NCBI GenBank assembly: GCA_016197225.1
Contig: JACPWC010000114.1
Coordinates: 106,016 to 170,015 of the forward strand
Length of the DNA: 64,000 nt
Source of the DNA: Chloroflexota bacterium
Lineage (GTDB): Bacteria; Chloroflexota; Anaerolineae; Anaerolineales; VGOW01
Direction: 5' to 3'
The translations under genes and the position numbers were made by a program. Positions within the stretch are counted from its first letter, which is position 1, and every line of letters begins with the position of its first letter. Positions 24,575 through 31,802 of the stretch are shown piece after piece. The notes below the pieces were generated by a model. That model saw nothing but the letters and a program-made list of their open reading frames with translations. It was not told the origin of the DNA and made no database searches.

Positions 24575-25664
24575 TGATGCCGTGACGACGAATGGCCGCA
24601 TCCAATATTCTGTTGACAAGCTCGGCGTGTTCAATCTTGATGGCGGCGGCTTCGATGACGAGATCGCTGATGCCGGGCGCGAGGCCGGGGAGCGGATTGA
24701 TTTCGAGGATGTAAGGCTGATAGTTGTCGTTCTCGTCGAGGCGGAAGTCCACTCGCGAAACGTCGTAGCAACCGCACACCCGGAAGACGGCGGCAGTGAG
24801 CCAGTTCAGTTCTTCCACCTGCTTTGGCTCCAGCGGGGCCGGGCACATATAGTTGAGTTGATCGGCCAGGTCGGTCTTGAGGCGGTTGCTGTAGACCTCA
24901 TCGGACTCTTTGAAGGGCGTGAGGTCCACTTCCATGGGCGGCAAAAAGAGCAGGCCGCCGGCGCGGATGTCGTCGAGGTCGCCCGGCGTGCGGCGGCTGG
25001 TTCCGTAAAGGCGTTGCGGCAGGCGGCGGGCGGCAAAGCCGGTGACGTTGCCCACCAGGCCGACGGTCACTTCCCGCCCGGCCACGTAGTGTTCCACCAG
25101 TGCCGTCTGCCGGTAAATCTCAAAAATAACCCTCAATTGCTCGCGCAGTTCTGCCTCGTTGTGGACAATGGACTGCGGCCCGATGCCAACGCTGGTGCCC
25201 TCACGCGACGGCTTCACAAACAGCGGGAAGCTCATGTCGTCGTCGAGCGGCTCGTCCATGCGCTCAAAAGTCTGAAAGGCCGGGGTGGGCAGTTCGTGCC
25301 AGTTCAGCAGGCGTTTGGTCATCGGCTTGTCGAGGCAGAGGGCCAGGGTGAGCACTTTGGAGCCAGTGTAAGGAATGCGCAACATCTCCAGCAGAGCCGG
25401 GACCTGCGCCTCACGCGAATCGCCAAAATGCGCCTCACAAATATTGAAGCAAATGTCGGGCCGATCCTCGCGCAACTTCTCCGGCAGGTTACTGTCGCCC
25501 TCGTAAAACACCGGGTCGTGGCCGCCCACGCGAATGGCGGCCAACAGGGCCTCGACGGTGGTTTCGGCGTCCAGGTCGTCCCAGTAATCGTCGCTCATCC
25601 CCGGAAATTTGGGCGCGTTCTTTTTGAGGTTAGCGAGCAGGGCTACTTTCAATCGTCGTGGCAT
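24570..25664 (-). CDS. ATP-grasp ligase, D-Ala-D-Ala-ligase-like (second of the cluster)
   Basis: 364 aa. CFNICEAHFGDSREAQVPALLEML, YTGSKVLTLALCLDKPMTKRLL, FPLFVKPSREGTSVGIG (ATP loop), LVEHYVAGREVTVGLVG and VSRVDFRLDENDNYQPYILEIN follow in the order of Ddl-type enzymes. The closest visible relative is the neighbouring ATP-grasp gene: both share GDSREAQVPALLEML word for word, so one arose by duplication. It overlaps that gene by 35 bp. Final residues of the frame lie in a perfect palindrome. It probably ligates an amino acid, but not the D-Ala pair of the cell wall, because a three-enzyme set beside an aminomutase is not the normal ddl context. Confidence 0.88.
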   Translation of the reverse strand: MPRRLKVALLANLKKNAPKFPGMSDDYWDDLDAETTVEALLAAIRVGGHDPVFYEGDSNLPEKLREDRPDICFNICEAHFGDSREAQVPALLEMLRIPYTGSKVLTLALCLDKPMTKRLLNWHELPTPAFQTFERMDEPLDDDMSFPLFVKPSREGTSVGIGPQSIVHNEAELREQLRVIFEIYRQTALVEHYVAGREVTVGLVGNVTGFAARRLPQRLYGTSRRTPGDLDDIRAGGLLFLPPMEVDLTPFKESDEVYSNRLKTDLADQLNYMCPAPLEPKQVEELNWLTAAVFRVCGCYDVSRVDFRLDENDNYQPYILEINPLPGLAPGISDLVIEAAAIKIEHAELVNRILDAAIRRHGIM

Positions 25665-26883
25665 GGCGGCCTCTTGCTACAGAAATGACGGACCGGACGG
25701 GTTTGCCATTCGCCCGCCCGGCATGTCCCAGGTGCAGGCGTTCGATGGCGGCGTCCATCACCGCCACAATTAAATCGGCGTGAGTCCAACCCTCGGCGTA
25801 AGCGCAAAGCGAAAGATCGGAGATGGGCGTGATACCGGGCAGGGCATTGATCTCCAGAATTTGCGGCTGGCGGGTGCGGCGGTCGAGGCGGAAGTCCACC
25901 CGGGCCATGTCCTGCGATTGGGTGAGGCGGAAGACTTCGAGCGTGAGGCGGCGAAGCTCGGCGGCGGTGTCTTCAGGGATCGGGGCCGGGCACAGGCAGT
26001 GATAGTCGTCGGCCAGTTCGATTTTGAGCTTGTTGCTGTACACCGGCTCAGTGCCGGGCGGATAGACGGTGTAGTCAACTTCGGAAATTGGGAAGAAGTG
26101 AACACCGGCGTAATCCACGCCGGTTTGGCCGTCTTTTGGAACCAGGGCCTTGATCGGAATGGGAGCGTTGAGCGCCCAGGGTTCCAGGTTGCCCACCAGG
26201 CCGCAGGTCAGGTCGCGGCCATCCACGTACTGCTCCACCAGCACCGACTGGTGATAGTGTTTGATCAGGTAATCCACATACTCACGCAGTTCGGCTTCGT
26301 CGTTAACGATGGACTTGCTGGTGATGCCCTTGCCCGTGCCTTCGCGGTTGGGCTTGAGGAAGAGCGGGAAGCGCAGCGTCGGGTCGAGCGGATCGTCCGG
26401 GGTGAGGAATTCCTGAAAGCGCGGCGTGGGCAGGCCGTGATGGGCCAGCACCCGCTTGGTCATGGCCTTGTCGAGCGTCAGGGCCAGGCCGAGCACGCGG
26501 GCGGCGGTGTAAGGCACGCCGAGCATTTCCAACAAAGCCGGAACCTGAGCCTCGCGCGAATCGCCGCGATAGCCTTCGCAGGTGTTGAAGCAGACGTCAA
26601 TCTTGTTGCGCTTGAGTTTGGCCGGGAGCGAAGCATCGCCTTCCATGGGAAAGACGGTGTGGCCGGCGGCGCGAAGGGCGGCGGCGTAGGCCTTCACGTT
26701 CTTTTCGCTATCGAGTTCGTCGAGGGAGTCAGGCGGAGCGTTGGGATCGGAGGGAGCGTTTTCGGCGAGGTTGTAGAGGAGGGCGACGCGGAGGCCGCCC
26801 CCACCCCGGCCCTCCCCCGTCCCGTCTCGACGGGACAGGGGAGGGAGAATAGAAAGCGGGTCTGAACTGTCAGAAGTATTCAC
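25630..26883 (-). CDS. ATP-grasp ligase, D-Ala-D-Ala-ligase-like (first of the cluster)
   Basis: 417 aa from GTG 26883, which shares one base with the kamA stop (TAGTG). VCFNTCEGYRGDSREAQVPALLEML, YTAARVLGLALTLDKAMTKRVL, LFLKPNREGTGKGI, VLVEQYVDGRDLTCGLVG and MARVDFRLDRRTRQPQILEIN are the ATP-grasp/Ddl signatures. Residues ~10-31 (LPPLSRRDGTGEGRGGGG) are encoded by a GC-rich palindromic repeat of a kind normally found between genes; the catalytic domain begins right after (LRVALLYNLAENAP). If that tail is not translated, an internal start would have to be used, but none with a good ribosome site is seen. Co-translated with kamA, so it probably uses beta-lysine or a product of it. Confidence 0.88.
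   Translation of the reverse strand: MNTSDSSDPLSILPPLSRRDGTGEGRGGGGLRVALLYNLAENAPSDPNAPPDSLDELDSEKNVKAYAAALRAAGHTVFPMEGDASLPAKLKRNKIDVCFNTCEGYRGDSREAQVPALLEMLGVPYTAARVLGLALTLDKAMTKRVLAHHGLPTPRFQEFLTPDDPLDPTLRFPLFLKPNREGTGKGITSKSIVNDEAELREYVDYLIKHYHQSVLVEQYVDGRDLTCGLVGNLEPWALNAPIPIKALVPKDGQTGVDYAGVHFFPISEVDYTVYPPGTEPVYSNKLKIELADDYHCLCPAPIPEDTAAELRRLTLEVFRLTQSQDMARVDFRLDRRTRQPQILEINALPGITPISDLSLCAYAEGWTHADLIVAVMDAAIERLHLGHAGRANGKPVRSVISVARGRHATTIESSPAR
26796..26850. repeat. GC-rich palindromic repeat in the 5' end of an ATP-grasp gene
   Basis: Arms CCCTCCCC and GGGGAGGG enclose GTCCCGT / ACGGGAC. Very C-rich on the plus strand, unlike the flanking codons. Confidence 0.7.
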
Positions 26884-28265
26884 TACGAAGTTTCTCCATC
26901 AATGAGAGGCAGGGTGTGTTCGTTTGAGTCGCCTTCGATGAGATCAGGGTGCTGGCCGATGCCGAGCGGCTTCCACTTCTTATCGTCGGCCTTGAGGCGA
27001 TGGACGCCGCCGCCGCGATCGTGAACGTCATCGAATGTCTTCGGTTTGATGAACATCTCGTGGCCCTCGATGAGGCCCAGCACGCCTTCCTGGCCCGGCT
27101 CGGGGCGAGGCAGGACTTTGGCTTCCAGCGGCGAGACGGCGTGCGGGTTGTAATCTTCCGGCTCGGTGTAGGTGGTGATGAAGCCTTCGTAGTTGCGAAC
27201 GACTATCTTGCCGTGCCCTTGCGAGATCAGATAGTTGGGGCCGACCGGAATCTTGCCGCCGCCGCCGGGAGCGTCCACGATGAACTGCGGCACGGCGTAG
27301 CCCGAGGTGTGGCCGCGCAAGCCTTCGATGATCTCGATGCCTTTGGCCACGCTGGTGCGGAAATGTCCCGCCCCTTCAACCAGATCACACTGATACAAGT
27401 AGTAAGGCCGGACGCGCATCATCACTAGGTCGTGGACAAGTTTACGCTGGATGTGAACCGAGTCGTTGACTCCGGCCAGGAGAACCGATTGGTTGCCCAG
27501 TGGGACTCCGGCCCGGCTGAGGCGGTCGCAGGCGGCGGCCAGTTCCGGCGTGATCTCGTTGGGGTGGTTGACGTGGATGTTCATCCAGAACGGGTGATAC
27601 TTCTGGATCATGTCACAAAATTCCGGGGTGATACGCATGGGCAGGAAGACCGGAACGCGGGAGCCGATGCGAATGATCTCGACGTGCGGGATGGCGCGGA
27701 TGCGGCTGATGATCTCTTCCAGCAGTTTGGGGGCCAGCACCAGCGGGTCGCCGCAGGAGAGCAGAACGTCGCGCACCTGTTGCGTGCGTTCGAGATAATC
27801 AATCTGGGCCTCGAACTCTTTGCGCGAGAAGGTCTGGCTGGGGTCGCCGACGATGCGCGAGCGGGTGCAGTAGCGGCAGTAGGAGGCGCACTGGGTGGTG
27901 ACGAGCATCAGCACCCGATCCGGGTAACGATGGACAAGGCCGGGGACGGGCGAGTGCCGGTCTTCGGCCAGCGAATCTTCCATCATTGACGTGAAGGGCA
28001 CCATCTCGCGGTCGGTGGGGACGATCTGGCGGCGGATGGGATCGTAGGGATCGTTCGGGTCAATGAGCGAGGCAAAGTACGGCGTGACATCCACGCGAAA
28101 AAGGTTCTTGGCTTCGAGGGCTTTCTTCTCGCTCTCGTTGAGGTCGAGAACGTTGGCAAGTTCACCGACGGTGTTGAGGCGGTGGGACATCTGCCAGCGC
28201 CAGTCATTCCATTTTTCATCTGGCACATCGGCGTAAAACTTGGCGCGGCGGGAGGGGGTGGTCAT
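26883..28265 (-). CDS. kamA: lysine 2,3-aminomutase (radical SAM)
   Basis: 460 aa. C126, C130 and C133 (CASYCRYC) bind the 4Fe-4S cluster that cleaves SAM; K338 in GGGGKIP is the PLP lysine; D294 (QCDLVEG) and D331 (VDAPGGGGK) are at the sites that hold the lysine side-chain amine in Clostridium lysine 2,3-aminomutase, with numbering shifted by just one. All catalytic residues are present, so conversion of L-lysine to L-beta-lysine is likely. A strong AAGGAGA ribosome site precedes ATG 28265. The next gene begins on its stop codon. Usual neighbours of kamA are lysine fermentation genes or an AblB acetyltransferase; here they are ATP-grasp ligases. Confidence 0.93.
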   Translation of the reverse strand: MTTPSRRAKFYADVPDEKWNDWRWQMSHRLNTVGELANVLDLNESEKKALEAKNLFRVDVTPYFASLIDPNDPYDPIRRQIVPTDREMVPFTSMMEDSLAEDRHSPVPGLVHRYPDRVLMLVTTQCASYCRYCTRSRIVGDPSQTFSRKEFEAQIDYLERTQQVRDVLLSCGDPLVLAPKLLEEIISRIRAIPHVEIIRIGSRVPVFLPMRITPEFCDMIQKYHPFWMNIHVNHPNEITPELAAACDRLSRAGVPLGNQSVLLAGVNDSVHIQRKLVHDLVMMRVRPYYLYQCDLVEGAGHFRTSVAKGIEIIEGLRGHTSGYAVPQFIVDAPGGGGKIPVGPNYLISQGHGKIVVRNYEGFITTYTEPEDYNPHAVSPLEAKVLPRPEPGQEGVLGLIEGHEMFIKPKTFDDVHDRGGGVHRLKADDKKWKPLGIGQHPDLIEGDSNEHTLPLIDGETS

Positions 28266-28301
28266 GGGTCAGTCTCCTTATCAATCAGTAGTAATTAGAA
28301 A

Positions 28302-28457
28302 TTAGTTATTGGTTATTAGAGATTGAAAGGAGGGTGGGTCGTGGTCGGTTCTGCTCCGCAAGAAGCCGGCGGTGGGCGCGTCGAGGCGTTCGCGAACACT
28401 GAGGCCAACAGAGGCAAGGCTGATTTCAAAACTCACGGCGAAGTTAAGCAACTTCAT
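28302..28457 (-). CDS. 51-codon leaderless ORF upstream of kamA (candidate leader or precursor peptide)
   Basis: ATG 28457 lies 8 nt after the TACAAT -10 box, that is at the expected transcription start. The frame reads MKLLNFAVSFEISLASVG at the start and ends LITNN before TAA 28302, 36 bp before kamA. The middle is Arg/Asp/Pro-rich. It is below the usual annotation size. Because it precedes a radical-SAM gene and three ATP-grasp genes it could be a precursor peptide or a regulatory leader; it may also be chance, since no codon-bias test was possible. Confidence 0.35.
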   Translation of the reverse strand: MKLLNFAVSFEISLASVGLSVRERLDAPTAGFLRSRTDHDPPSFQSLITNN

Positions 28458-28465
28458 CGCTGGCG

Positions 28466-28494
28466 ATTGTAACGCTGTTTGAGGGGCGATACAA
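28466..28494 (-). promoter_or_regulatory. promoter of the kamA operon
   Basis: Minus strand TTGTAT (28494-28489), 17-bp spacer, TACAAT (28471-28466). About 200 bp of leader separate it from kamA; the leader ends in AT-rich TTATTGGTTATTAG-type repeats (28288-28325). Confidence 0.65.
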
Positions 28495-28528
28495 GCGTTC
28501 AGCCTTAATTTTTTCGTTGGGAGGAAGG

Positions 28529-29068
28529 TCAGGGCTTGAGGATCACTTCGACCGATGACAGGTGAGTGAGGCCGCCGTCGCGGGCGCTGACGGCGAAGAC
28601 AGAGATGCGGCCCGGCCCTTCAGCCGCCACTGTGAAAGAAACGTCCACCACAAACGGCCCGCGATGTCCGAGGTCGGCGGCGATCTGGGCCGGAGCGGTG
28701 GCAATGACTGCGCCGCTTTCGTCGGCGATTTGCACGACCAGAGATTGCTCAAAAGTTGGGTCGGCTTCCCCGGCGACGCGGACGGGTGAAGTGACAATCG
28801 CGCCGGAGCCGGGTTCAATGATGAAGATGGCTTCATCCTCGAAGATCGTGGCCGACGGTTCAGGGGTGAAGGCTGGAGTTGAAGTAGCCGGCGAGGCCTG
28901 GGCAGTTTCGGTTAGCCCCGCGCTGAGAAGCAGGGACAAGGCGGCTATATTGGTTTGCTCCATCGCCACTGTGGCCGGGTTGGGGGTTGGCGGAGGGACG
29001 CTGGCGCGGGTGCAGGCGAGGATCGGGAAGAGAAGCAGAGCAAGGAGGGCGGAGAGTTTGCGAGTCAT
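28529..29068 (-). CDS. lipoprotein with a Gmad2-like immunoglobulin domain
   Basis: 179 aa. The signal ends in LLFPILACT, a lipobox, so the protein is exported and lipidated. A Thr/Pro-rich spacer follows. Residues ~85-178 (FIIEPGSGAIVTSPVRVAGEA, FEQSLVVQIADESG, RGPFVVDVSF) match Gmad2-type beta-sandwich domains found in surface lipoproteins and spore germination proteins. ATG 29068 overlaps the stop of the dehydrogenase gene (ATGA), which fixes the start. The functional link to the dehydrogenase is unclear. Confidence 0.75.
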   Translation of the reverse strand: MTRKLSALLALLLFPILACTRASVPPPTPNPATVAMEQTNIAALSLLLSAGLTETAQASPATSTPAFTPEPSATIFEDEAIFIIEPGSGAIVTSPVRVAGEADPTFEQSLVVQIADESGAVIATAPAQIAADLGHRGPFVVDVSFTVAAEGPGRISVFAVSARDGGLTHLSSVEVILKP

Positions 29069-30144
29069 GACAACGCTCCCCACACCTCCAGCTTCGTTCG
29101 CACCCGGCGAATGACTTCGTCAGTGAACTCTGCCGTGGTGGCGTGGCCGCTCAAGTCGGCGGTGCCGTGGCCTTCGTAGACGGCCTCGAAGACCGACTCG
29201 TAGATGGCCCGCGAGGCGTTGTCGGCGTCGGGCGACTTGAAGTAGGTGAGGAGCGCCGCCCCGGCCAGAATCATGGCCATGGGATTGGCGACGTTTTTGC
29301 CTTGCAGGCTGGGCGCGGTTCCGTGCGGCGCTTCAGCCATCACCGTCTTCACGGTTGTGGCGCTCTCGTCGAAGCCCAGCACCAGCGACTCGGAACCGGC
29401 AATCGAGCCAAACATTTGCAGAACCATGTCCGAGATGCAGTCGCCGTCGCGGTTGAGAGTCGGGATGACAAGCGCTTCGCCGTCGTTCCTTAGCAGGAGG
29501 GCGTAAGTGGCGTCAATCAACTGCGGGTCGTAGCGCACCGCCGGGTGACGCTTGGCGGCGGCGTCCATCTCTTCCTTGAACATGCCTTCGTACACCGGGC
29601 TGACGGTGTACTTGGGGCCACCGAACACTTTGGCGCCGTTCCTCCCGGCGTATTGAAACGCAAATTCGGCTACGGCCCGGCAGGTGGCGCGGCTGATGTG
29701 CTCGGTGCGGTAGGCCACCTCGTCGCCATTGATCGTCTCGCGCCACTCTTTCGCGCCGTAAGCGTCGTCTACGGCCATGCGAACGATGGCAATGGGCGAG
29801 TGGACGCCGCCGATGGGGCGCACGCGCGGAATGCGCCGCCCGGTGCGCAGGATCACCTTGCCGTCAATCTCTTCGCGCAAAATGGCGTTGGGGCTTCCTA
29901 CGTCGCCCTTAACTTCCGGGGTGATGGTGGCGGCCTTGAGGCCCAACCCGCTCTGGCGCATAGCGGCCGCGGCCTCACGAACGATGGCGTTATGGGTCTC
30001 GCGGCGCTTTTCGAGCGAGAGATTAAATCGCTCAAACCGGGTGGGCAGGCCGGTCACAACCGGATCAAGCACCCGCAAGGATTCTTCGAGCAGTTCCTGC
30101 CCGGTCTGATCGCCCTCAAGGACGATGATGGTTTTTTCAGTCAT
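29065..30144 (-). CDS. isocitrate/isopropylmalate dehydrogenase family protein
   Basis: 359 aa. VLEGDQTGQELLEE, NLSLEKRRETHNAIVREA, the substrate arginines in RTGRRIPRVRPI, VFGGPKYTVSPVYEGMFKEEM (catalytic Lys), LNRDGDCISDMVLQMFGSIAGSESLV (metal Asp pair) and AEAPHGTAPSLQGKNVANPMA are the beta-decarboxylating dehydrogenase landmarks. The gene could encode isocitrate dehydrogenase (TCA cycle) or a related hydroxyacid enzyme; the nucleotide-binding loop (HGTAP) is normal. A GAGGAG ribosome site lies 7 nt before ATG 30144. Confidence 0.88.
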   Translation of the reverse strand: MTEKTIIVLEGDQTGQELLEESLRVLDPVVTGLPTRFERFNLSLEKRRETHNAIVREAAAAMRQSGLGLKAATITPEVKGDVGSPNAILREEIDGKVILRTGRRIPRVRPIGGVHSPIAIVRMAVDDAYGAKEWRETINGDEVAYRTEHISRATCRAVAEFAFQYAGRNGAKVFGGPKYTVSPVYEGMFKEEMDAAAKRHPAVRYDPQLIDATYALLLRNDGEALVIPTLNRDGDCISDMVLQMFGSIAGSESLVLGFDESATTVKTVMAEAPHGTAPSLQGKNVANPMAMILAGAALLTYFKSPDADNASRAIYESVFEAVYEGHGTADLSGHATTAEFTDEVIRRVRTKLEVWGALS

Positions 30145-30228
30145 GGAATAACTCCTCATAATCAGCACGAACCCGCTTCCCGCCAAAGGCGTGAAAACGG
30201 GTTCGTGTTGGGAAGGGTGAATTGGAAA

Positions 30229-30591
30229 TTAGAGTAGCTTGGCGATGATGTCGCTGAGTTCTTGAAGGCTCACCGGCTTGTGCATAAAGAAGTTGGCCCC
30301 GGCCCGTTTGCACCGCTCCTCGGCGCCGGGCTGGGCGGTGGCCGAGACGATGACAATGGGCAAAGCCGCCGTGGCCGGGTTGGCCTTCATACGGCGCATC
30401 ACTTCGTAGCCGTCGGCGTCGGGCATCATCAGGTCGAGCACCACTGCATTCGGGGCGCTCTCGCCAAACTTCTTGAAGGCCTGCAGGGCCGAGAGGGCGT
30501 AGTCGGTTTCAAAACCAAGAAGCTTGAGGCCGGTGGCCAGCATTTTACAAGTATCAATTTCGTCGTCAATCACTAACACTTTTTTAGGCAT
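30229..30591 (-). CDS. stand-alone response regulator (receiver domain)
   Basis: 120 aa, a receiver domain with no output domain. VLVIDDEID supplies the acidic pair, VVLDLMMPDADGYE the phosphorylated Asp, IVIVSATA the switch Ser/Thr, and FMHKPVS the invariant Lys. It probably passes a signal by protein contact, like CheY or SpoIIA-linked regulators. No histidine kinase is adjacent. Confidence 0.9.
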   Translation of the reverse strand: MPKKVLVIDDEIDTCKMLATGLKLLGFETDYALSALQAFKKFGESAPNAVVLDLMMPDADGYEVMRRMKANPATAALPIVIVSATAQPGAEERCKRAGANFFMHKPVSLQELSDIIAKLL

Positions 30592-30616
30592 ACGTTTGCT
30601 CCGAAGTGCGCCTATT

Positions 30617-31276
30617 TTACTCTGAGTTGGGAAGAGCGGCGTGGGACTCTAAGGCCAGTGACTCGAGGATGGTTTGAAAAACAACGGCAAATTGTGTTTG
30701 CAATTCGTTGCGAACGGTAAAGATTTGCCTATATGTGACTCCGTCGCGCAACTGAACGATGACTAGCCCGGTCATGGGCAGGGCCGGGTGATCAGGCGTG
30801 GCCGGCTGATCGTAACCAAACCCGACCGACCAGTAGTTGGAAAGAGAGACCGAGTCTGGTTGCAGAGTGAAGCCGGGCAGGTCGGCCCAGGCCGCCCGAA
30901 ACTCCGAAGCGGCCCCGGCGGCGAAACCGCCGCCCACTTGAGAGTCGGCGGCCCCGAAGTTCACGCCGAAGGAGGCCGAGTCGTCGGGCGCGGTGAACAG
31001 GGTTGCGTCTTCCGTCTCGTCAATCTGCCAGCCTTCGGGATAGCGAACGCTGAATGCGCCGGACGGATGTTGATAGGGTTGAGGGGCGAGGGTGACGGGC
31101 GTGAGCGAGAAAGGGGAAGCCGCCTCGGCGGTGGCCGACAGCCAACCGGCAAAAGGCCGGAGTTGGCCGGGCGGCGCGTCTGCCGAAGGCCGTGTTCTGA
31201 TGAAGGCAAAGAGGAGCAGGGCCGTCGCCAGCAGAGCAACGCTAAAGAGAATCGCAACGAGGCGTTTTCGGTTCAC
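30617..31276 (-). CDS. membrane-anchored or exported protein with PsbP-like domain
   Basis: 219 aa from GTG 31276, which overlaps the stop of the preceding gene (GTGA). One hydrophobic segment (LVAILFSVALLATALLLFAF) near the N-terminus serves as anchor or signal. The rest, with YQHPSGAFSVRYPEGWQIDE and later LVIVQLRDGVTYRQIF, resembles PsbP/DUF1795-type domains that bind cell-surface partners. Function unknown. Confidence 0.65.
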   Translation of the reverse strand: MNRKRLVAILFSVALLATALLLFAFIRTRPSADAPPGQLRPFAGWLSATAEAASPFSLTPVTLAPQPYQHPSGAFSVRYPEGWQIDETEDATLFTAPDDSASFGVNFGAADSQVGGGFAAGAASEFRAAWADLPGFTLQPDSVSLSNYWSVGFGYDQPATPDHPALPMTGLVIVQLRDGVTYRQIFTVRNELQTQFAVVFQTILESLALESHAALPNSE

Positions 31277-31641
31277 AGCCCGGCGGTGGTGGCGGCGCGA
31301 ATGGCAACGCCCGCCAGGAAGAGGCACAGCGCGCCGTAGATCAAGGCTTCGCGGCGCGTGCCCCGGCCCCGGGTGAAGGCAAAAGCCGAAGGGATGGTGA
31401 TGATAGCTACGATTCCGTACAGAATGTGAATGAGGCGGCCAGGCCGCAGGCCCTGCGCCCACATCGTCACGCCCAGAACCGCTTCGACGATAAAGATGAT
31501 CTCATTGATGGCCAGTGCCCCCCAGAAGTTGGCGTCGAGGTCGCGCTTGCGAAAGGCCAGGTAGAGCGCCCACAGGCCAACAGCGGCGGAGTACAACATG
31601 CCGGTGGTAGCCAGGCGGCTGTGAATTAGCAAAAGACTCAT
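31273..31641 (-). CDS. four-helix integral membrane protein
   Basis: 122 aa with four membrane segments; reads like a small hypothetical membrane protein (LIHSRLATTGMLYSAAVGLWALYLAF, then NEIIFIVEAVLG, LIHILYGIVAIITIPSAFA and YGALCLFLAGVAI). Conserved histidines and Arg-Gly turns face the ends. ATG 31641 follows TGGAG at suitable distance. Co-transcribed with the PsbP-like gene through a 4-bp overlap. Function unknown. Confidence 0.75.
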   Translation of the reverse strand: MSLLLIHSRLATTGMLYSAAVGLWALYLAFRKRDLDANFWGALAINEIIFIVEAVLGVTMWAQGLRPGRLIHILYGIVAIITIPSAFAFTRGRGTRREALIYGALCLFLAGVAIRAATTAGL

Positions 31642-31691
31642 ACAACTCCAGATCAAAAAACCAGCAGGGAGTCCCTGCCGGTTTATAAGTG

Positions 31692-31764
31692 CGCCCTCGC
31701 GGCGACTCGAACGCCGGGCCCTTTGCTCCGCAAGCAAATGCTCTATCCACTGAGCTACGAGGGC
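31692..31764 (-). tRNA. tRNA-Arg (anticodon GCG)
   Basis: 73-nt cloverleaf on the minus strand: acceptor GCCCTCG/CGAGGGC, D-stem GCTC/GAGC with A20 (Arg identity), anticodon stem TTTGC/GCAAA with loop TTGCGGA, T-stem CGGCG/CGCCG with loop TTCGAGT. The anticodon reads GCG, not the common ACG. CCA is not encoded. Confidence 0.92.
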
Positions 31765-31773
31765 ACTGGCCGC

Positions 31774-31802
31774 ATTTTATCACGCCGGGCGCGAAGTATC
31801 AA
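31774..31802 (-). promoter_or_regulatory. promoter of tRNA-Arg
   Basis: TTGATA (31802-31797), 17-bp spacer, TAAAAT (31779-31774), ending 9 bp before the tRNA. Its -35 overlaps the stop codon of the next gene upstream. Confidence 0.75.

Noticed and set aside
24570..25664. Ordinary ddl of cell-wall synthesis
   Set aside because: Tandem overlap with a second ligase and with kamA, and no mur genes near, make a cell-wall operon unlikely.
24564..26865. Long plus-strand frames (361-374 codons) opposite the ATP-grasp genes
   Set aside because: Shadows of the minus-strand ligases; compositional bias only.
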